From an uncultured Erysipelotrichaceae bacterium (GTDB lineage Bacteria; Bacillota_I; Bacilli_A; RF39; UBA660), in contig CACYBN010000053.1 in NCBI GenBank assembly GCA_902772675.1, forward strand, positions 1 through 10,228: a stretch of 10,228 nucleotides of DNA, given 5' to 3'. Position 1 is the first letter of the stretch. Every line of letters begins with the position of its first letter. This document shows, one piece after another, positions 7,289 to 10,228 of the stretch. Position numbers and translations under genes: made by a program. The notes under the pieces were generated by a model. That model saw only the letters and a program-made list of their open reading frames with translations, did not search any database and was not told the DNA's origin.

Positions 7289-7319
7289 AAAAAAAGATTT
7301 AGTATATCTAAATCTTTTT
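7289..7319 (-). terminator. Rho-independent terminator after the two-gene prepilin operon
   Basis: Stem of 12 bp, AAAAAGATTTAG / CTAAATCTTTTT, with a 5-nt loop, followed on the minus strand by a run of seven T that begins within the stem. It starts 5 bp after the stop codon at 7325. The interval to the next gene (7197-7324) otherwise holds only poly-A/T and the promoter. Confidence 0.9.
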
Positions 7320-7324
7320 ATTAA

Positions 7325-7879
7325 TTAAGATGATACTAAACCATTTATATAAATAGTTTTATTATTAAATGGAGCATATCCAGTTATTTTTTTAATAGCA
7401 TCTGCTTCTGCACCTTTACTTTTAACTAGTTCATATCTATTATCTCCACCTAAATCTCCAACTTTAGTAACTGTAATACCTCTCCAGTCATTATAAACAC
7501 CTTCATCACAACTAGTGTCTAATTTACATGAAACTAAATGTACATAGTATTCATATGATCCATTATTAAGTATTACACCAACAAAAGATCTTTTTTTGTC
7601 ATATTCATTTCCATAAGGATCTTTTGTAATATTATTTGTATTTAAATATTCTAGAGTTACTATTGATGCAGTAGCTGTAGTTTCTGGCATTTCTAAAGAT
7701 CTATCTGTTCTTAATTTAGATTTAACCATTGAAGAAAATGTTCTTGCATCTTCTAGATATGAATTCATTTTATGTTTATCTATCATTGTTACAGTATTAG
7801 GAATAGCAATTCCCATAATTAAACCTATAATAACTACTACTGCTAATAACTCAATTAATGTAAATCCTTTATTATTCAT
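7325..7879 (-). CDS. Type IV pilin-like prepilin, paralogue of its upstream neighbour (184 aa)
   Basis: The leader is MNNKG, with cleavage before Phe6 and Glu10 as mature Glu5 (MNNKGFTLIELLAV). Then come the hydrophobic helix (6-27) and a globular domain with KDPYGNEY (86-93), the GspG-like motif, Cys118-x5-Cys124 and a DWRG motif (131-134). Order and spacing of these features match the upstream prepilin (7881-8438), so the two are tandem duplicates. The frame is open up to 7897, but GGAGATGAT (7892-7884), close to the GGAGGTGAT consensus, lies 4 nt before the ATG at 7879-7877. I take that as the start: it gives the usual short leader and leaves the upstream stop (7883-7881) just ahead of it. 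Starting at 7897 would add six residues and overlap the upstream gene. Second gene of the operon. Confidence 0.93.
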   Translation of the reverse strand: MNNKGFTLIELLAVVVIIGLIMGIAIPNTVTMIDKHKMNSYLEDARTFSSMVKSKLRTDRSLEMPETTATASIVTLEYLNTNNITKDPYGNEYDKKRSFVGVILNNGSYEYYVHLVSCKLDTSCDEGVYNDWRGITVTKVGDLGGDNRYELVKSKGAEADAIKKITGYAPFNNKTIYINGLVSS

Positions 7880-7880
7880 A

Positions 7881-8438
7881 TTAATCATCTCCATCATGTA
7901 TTACTGTACTTGTAATACTATCATTACCAGTGGCTGTTTTTATTTCACTTAGTGTATTATAATTAATAACTTTACAGTTACCTGAAACTGCATATTTAAT
8001 ACTTCCTTCTTCACTTAAAAGACTTTCTTTTACTAAAGTTACTCCACGCCAGTCAGCATTATTATTAATATTACAACTACCATTTAAACATGCGATCAAT
8101 TGAACATAATAAGTATATTTAGAACCATCATATGTAATAGCAACATATGAATAATCATCATTATATTTTCTACCATAAGAGTCTTTATCCAAATCTTTAG
8201 TATCTAAAAAATCTAAAGTTAAAATAACTGCTTGATTAGTATCAGGATATTCTAAATTAACATTCTTTTTCATAGTAGATTTAGCAATAGCTACTAATTG
8301 TTTAGATTCATCTATATAAGTATTTAATCTTTGTCTTTCTATATTTCTACTTATATTAGGTATTGCCATAGTAAATAATAATCCTAAAATAACTATAACA
8401 GCTAATAACTCAATTAAAGTAAACCCTTTCTTATTCAT
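7881..8438 (-). CDS. Type IV pilin-like prepilin, first gene of a two-pilin operon (185 aa)
   Basis: The leader is MNKKG, with cleavage before Phe6 and Glu10 as mature Glu5. A hydrophobic helix (6-27) is followed by a long amphipathic helix and a globular domain with KDSYGRKY (85-92, DPYG-like with Ser for Pro), Cys117-x4-Cys122, DWRG (129-132) and a third cysteine, Cys155. The domain order is the same as in the next gene. An upstream GTG at 8447 is in frame but lies within the SD AGGTGA (8449-8444), which is 5 nt before the ATG at 8438-8436; that ATG is therefore preferred. The stop TAA (7883-7881) lies 1 bp before the preferred start of the next gene, so translation is probably coupled. The mature pilin would be anchored in the membrane and exposed outside. 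Confidence 0.93.
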   Translation of the reverse strand: MNKKGFTLIELLAVIVILGLLFTMAIPNISRNIERQRLNTYIDESKQLVAIAKSTMKKNVNLEYPDTNQAVILTLDFLDTKDLDKDSYGRKYNDDYSYVAITYDGSKYTYYVQLIACLNGSCNINNNADWRGVTLVKESLLSEEGSIKYAVSGNCKVINYNTLSEIKTATGNDSITSTVIHDGDD

Positions 8439-8460
8439 ATCATTCACCTATCCTAGATAT

Positions 8461-8489
8461 ATTATATAATAAATTAAGACAAAAATAAA
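8461..8489 (-). promoter_or_regulatory. Candidate promoter of the two-prepilin operon
   Basis: A -10 TATAAT (8466-8461) with a weak -35, TTTATT (8489-8484), at a 17-nt spacing. The -35 touches the base of the preceding terminator stem. The predicted start is about 16 nt before the ATG at 8438, just upstream of the SD. The -10 is clear; the -35 is poor. Confidence 0.45.
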
Positions 8490-8517
8490 ATAGTAAAGAT
8501 TATCTCTTTACTATTTT
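8487..8517 (-). terminator. Rho-independent terminator overlapping the stop codon of the 139-aa gene
   Basis: Stem of 13 bp, AAAATAGTAAAGA / TCTTTACTATTTT, with a 5-nt loop. On the minus strand it is followed by ATTTTTGTCTT. Its upstream arm includes the last lysine codon and the TAG stop, so terminator and coding end are fused. Confidence 0.85.
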
Positions 8518-8930
8518 TGTAACATATTTAATAAATTTACTTTGAACATGTCTTTTTCTGGATTTGACTTAGAAATCATTACTCCTTTATAAGTACTTAA
8601 TTCAGCACGATGTCCTTCATCTAAGATACCTTCTGGTGTAATATTAGTTAAAAGAACAATATTCTTATCTTCGTAAACAGTATAATGTAATTTGATTTCA
8701 CCATGCACCTTAATAAATAAAGCATCTGTAGGTAATTTTAATTCATAATCTTTAGTTTTAGCTTTTTTATTAACTGATACTAATTCTCCTAAGAAATTAC
8801 CATTTCTAATTTCAGGATAATATTCAAAAGTTAATTTTTTATAAGCTAACATATTATACTTTCTAACTGTTCTTTCTTTTTTTCTAAAATCATTTTCATT
8901 TAAATATTCAAATATATAAGATTGTTTCAT
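8511..8930 (-). CDS. Unknown conserved-looking soluble protein (139 aa)
   Basis: I do not recognise a family. The protein has no signal peptide and no membrane helix. It is rich in Lys, Glu, Tyr and Asn, with alternating hydrophobic/charged stretches that suggest several beta strands (about 40-55, 60-80, 83-96), a turn ITPEGILDEGHRAEL (97-111) and a helical C-terminal end (MFKVNLLNMLQK). No cysteine, no metal-binding cluster and no helix-turn-helix is evident. The start is ATG 8930-8928; the best SD is a G-rich run (AGGGGG, 8949-8944), whose 11-nt spacing is longer than usual. It is a single-gene unit with the strongest promoter in the window, which implies substantial expression. It stands between the Glu/Pro-rich membrane protein and the prepilins, but nothing in the sequence ties it to either. 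Confidence 0.85.
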   Translation of the reverse strand: MKQSYIFEYLNENDFRKKERTVRKYNMLAYKKLTFEYYPEIRNGNFLGELVSVNKKAKTKDYELKLPTDALFIKVHGEIKLHYTVYEDKNIVLLTNITPEGILDEGHRAELSTYKGVMISKSNPEKDMFKVNLLNMLQK

Positions 8931-9000
8931 GTGTAATTCAACCCCCTAACACACCAGAATAATTTAACCCCTATTTAATTACCCTATTTTATCTCAATGT
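8931..9000 (-). promoter_or_regulatory. G-rich 5' leader with three TAGGG-type direct repeats
   Basis: The 70-nt leader between the predicted transcription start (about 9000) and the ATG holds three similar elements on the minus strand: TAGGGTAATT (from 8986), TAGGGGTTAAATT (from 8974) and TAGGGGGTTGAATT (from 8949). They are offset by 12 and 25 nt. The G-runs stand out in this AT-rich sequence. The third copy may double as the SD. I see no strong hairpin and no known riboswitch; a regulator-binding or translational control site is inference. Confidence 0.35.
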
Positions 9001-9006
9001 GGTTAT

Positions 9007-9035
9007 ATTATAACATACATGTTAAATTTTGTCAA
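9007..9035 (-). promoter_or_regulatory. Full-consensus sigma-A promoter of the 139-aa gene
   Basis: The -35 TTGACA (9035-9030), 17-nt spacer and -10 TATAAT (9012-9007) all match consensus, with TG one base before the -10. An inverted repeat, TAACAT-GT-ATGTTA (9024-9011), fills the spacer and the first bases of the -10 and could be an operator. Confidence 0.9.
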
Positions 9036-9108
9036 CTTTTTATTATTTTCATTGACAAAAGAACGCTTTTATGTATTTTTATATTTTTTTAAATTTACAT
9101 AGAAATAA

Positions 9109-9130
9109 AAAAAGAGTTTACACTCTTTTT
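9109..9130 (-). terminator. Rho-independent terminator overlapping the stop of the Glu/Pro-rich protein gene
   Basis: Stem of 9 bp, AAAAAGAGT / ACTCTTTTT, with loop GTAA on the minus strand, then a run of seven T counted from the stem end. The upstream arm begins within the TAA stop at 9131-9129. The following interval (9036-9108) has no gene. Confidence 0.85.
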
Positions 9131-10031
9131 AAAATTCTAATGTTTCAATATCCTCAACAGGTGTTTCTTTTTTCTCTTCTTCTTTAGCAGGTTCCTCAGT
9201 TTTAGTTTCTTCAACTGCTGGAACTTCTACTTTTTCTTCTTCTTTTTTCTCTTCAACTACAGGTATTTCTACAACTGGTTCTTCAGTTTTTTCTTCTTCT
9301 ACCTTAGTTTCTTCAACTACAAGAGTTTCTTCTACAGCTGAAGTCTCTTCTTCTTTTGGTTCTTCAACAGGAATCTCAATTCTTGGTAAAGCACCTGTAT
9401 TTTCAAGTGGATCAGCTCCACCATATATAACTGGTTTAACTTCTTCTTCTTTTTCAGCATCTTTTTTTGGATCAGCTCCACCATAAATTACTGGTTCAGT
9501 TTCTTCCTTTGTTTCTTCTACAGCTGGTACTTCAGGTTCTGCTGGTGTTTCAACAGGAGCAGCTGGTTCTTCAATTACTGGAATTACTGGTTCAGATGGT
9601 GCTGTTTCTTCAACTTTAGTTTCTTCAACAACTGGAGTTTCTTCTGCTTTAGGTTCTTCTAAAGTAACTACTGGTTCCTCTTTTGCTGGTTCTTCTACTA
9701 CAGGAACTTCAGGTTCTACTGGTGTTTCAGCAGGAGCAAGTGGTTCTTCTATTTTTTCTTCAGCCACTGGTGTTTCTTCTACTTTTGGCTCTTCAGCAAC
9801 TGGAGCAACAGGTGTTTCTCCTTCTGTAACAGTTGGTGTTGTATCAGCTTTTGTTTCTTCAACTTTAGCAACTTCTACTTCACCTTCAGTAACAGTCTTC
9901 TTTTTCTTTCCACCTTCTATAAATAAAATTAATCCAATTATTAAACATACAATTCCAAGTGTAACTAATAAACCTGGAGTTGATGTAATCCACGCTTTAA
10001 AATCAAAACTCATATAATCTAATAAACTCAT
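9129..10031 (-). CDS. Single-span membrane protein with long Glu/Pro/Val-rich repetitive tail (300 aa)
   Basis: A short N-terminal segment (1-19) is followed by one hydrophobic helix (20-39) and then GGKKKK. The positive-inside rule puts the N-terminus outside and the ~255-residue tail in the cytoplasm, as in ZipA, although no sequence similarity to ZipA is claimed. The tail is low-complexity, very acidic and probably unfolded. It holds two exact PVIYGGADP copies at 180-188 and 200-208, and two near copies of APxETPxEPEVPxVEE at 99-114 and 158-173. The frame is open to an ATG at 10040, but GAGGGAG (10047-10041) abuts that codon and sits 9 nt before the ATG at 10031, which is preferred. Function is unknown; an envelope or division scaffold is a guess from architecture. 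It is expressed from its own promoter. Confidence 0.88.
   Translation of the reverse strand: MSLLDYMSFDFKAWITSTPGLLVTLGIVCLIIGLILFIEGGKKKKTVTEGEVEVAKVEETKADTTPTVTEGETPVAPVAEEPKVEETPVAEEKIEEPLAPAETPVEPEVPVVEEPAKEEPVVTLEEPKAEETPVVEETKVEETAPSEPVIPVIEEPAAPVETPAEPEVPAVEETKEETEPVIYGGADPKKDAEKEEEVKPVIYGGADPLENTGALPRIEIPVEEPKEEETSAVEETLVVEETKVEEEKTEEPVVEIPVVEEKKEEEKVEVPAVEETKTEEPAKEEEKKETPVEDIETLEF
9409..9485 (-). repeat. 17-bp direct repeat encoding GGADP, copies 60 bp apart
   Basis: GGATCAGCTCCACCATA (plus strand) occurs at 9409-9425 and 9469-9485. It encodes the two YGGADP motifs of the Glu/Pro-rich protein. The non-repetitive codons between the copies indicate an old internal duplication or selection on the motif. 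Confidence 0.85.
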
Positions 10032-10061
10032 CTTAGTCATCTCCCTCGATATTCTAATAAC

Positions 10062-10090
10062 AATATATCAAAAGAAAAGAAGAATTTCAA
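10062..10090 (-). promoter_or_regulatory. Promoter of the Glu/Pro-rich membrane protein gene
   Basis: The -35 is TTGAAA (10090-10085, five of six), the spacer is 17 nt ending in TGA, and the -10 is TATATT (10067-10062), giving an extended -10. The -35 overlaps the preceding terminator hairpin. The predicted start is about 24 nt before the ATG at 10031. Confidence 0.7.
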
Positions 10091-10129
10091 TTAAATTATT
10101 AAAATAATCTAATATATTAATTCTTCTTT
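10076..10129 (-). terminator. Long two-part hairpin, terminator of the right-edge gene
   Basis: Outer stem of 11 bp, AAAGAAGAATT / AATTCTTCTTT (10119-10129 with 10076-10086). The interior can form a second AT-only stem around ATTATT-TT-AATAAT. On the minus strand the outer stem is followed by TCTTTTG, so the tail is T-rich but interrupted. It begins 2 bp after the stop codon at 10132. Confidence 0.65.
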
Positions 10130-10131
10130 AC

Positions 10132-10228
10132 TTATTTTTCGTTTAAAACTTGATTTATTCTTTTTTGAGCTTCTTTTACTGTTTCAGGATTTTGATACAT
10201 AATAGATAATTTTCTATTTGGATATGAA
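10132..10228 (-). CDS. C-terminal end of an unknown gene (5' part outside window)
   Basis: An open frame enters from the right edge and ends at TAA (10134-10132). The 31 visible residues run SYPNRKLSIMYQN...NQVLNEK and end in a charged amphipathic helix. A hairpin terminator follows at once, as for the other genes, and the strand is the same. The fragment is too short to assign a family. Confidence 0.6.
   Translation of the reverse strand, partial: SYPNRKLSIMYQNPETVKEAQKRINQVLNEK

Noticed and set aside
9011..9024. LexA/DinR-like operator in the palindrome TAACATGTATGTTA
   Set aside because: The Gram-positive LexA box needs GAAC-N4-GTTC; here the arms are AAC-N6-GTT with no flanking G/C, so it is kept only as an unnamed palindrome.
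9052..9080. TTGACA on the plus strand, and inverted TTGTCAA/TTGACAA arms (9029-9035, 9052-9058)
   Set aside because: Only a poor -10 (TATTTT, spacer 16) follows, and there is no plus-strand gene. The 16-nt separation and AT-rich context make the inverted arms unremarkable beyond the real minus-strand -35.
9150..9900. CRISPR-like or tandem-repeat array
   Set aside because: The repetition is of Glu, Val, Pro and Thr codons within one intact open frame, with no uniform repeat-spacer structure.
1..10228. Mycoplasma code (TGA as Trp)
   Set aside because: Trp is encoded by TGG throughout, no coding frame contains an internal TGA, and TGA acts as a stop in the ATGA overlap at 2500-2503. The standard bacterial code fits.
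1..10228. Mobile element, insertion sequence, phage, tRNA or rRNA
   Set aside because: No transposase or integrase frame, no terminal inverted repeats and no tRNA cloverleaf could be seen on either strand.

Overview
The DNA is very AT-rich. Every gene lies on the minus strand, packed with short gaps, and almost every transcription unit ends in a clear hairpin terminator. Shine-Dalgarno (SD) sites match AGGAGGTGAT well, promoters are of the sigma-A type, and TGA acts as a stop (an ATGA overlap at 2500-2503). This fits a low-GC Gram-positive bacterium of the Bacilli/Mollicutes side, perhaps an uncultured gut lineage such as RF39. That placement is inference from composition and gene style, not a species call.

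Layout, read in the direction of transcription (right to left): the C-terminal end of an unknown gene (10228-10132); a single-span membrane protein with a long Glu/Pro/Val-rich repetitive tail (10031-9129); an unknown 139-residue protein behind a full-consensus promoter and a G-rich 70-nt leader (8930-8511); a two-gene operon of paralogous type IV pilin-like prepilins (8438-7325); a third prepilin with its own promoter (7196-6597); endonuclease IV, nfo (6519-5644); a type IV secretion (T4SS)-like operon (5565-710) in the order VirB2-like pilin, VirB6-like membrane protein, PrgI/VirB3-like protein, and a VirB4 ATPase split into an N-terminal and a C-terminal gene; and, behind a terminator and a new promoter, the start of a bitopic membrane protein that runs off the left edge and may be another T4SS part.

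Together the window holds parts of two envelope machines: a minimal Gram-positive T4SS core (pilin, channel, VirB3, ATPase) and a set of GspG-like pilins. The assembly ATPase, platform protein and prepilin peptidase the pilins need are not here. Neither are a relaxase, a coupling protein, an integrase or any insertion sequence. The T4SS operon sits beside a housekeeping repair gene, so a resident apparatus is as plausible as a mobile element.

A recurring feature is overlap between a gene's terminator and the next gene's promoter: at five junctions the hairpin covers or abuts the next -35 region. No RNA gene, CRISPR array or mobile element was found, and no gene-free stretch exceeds 300 bases.
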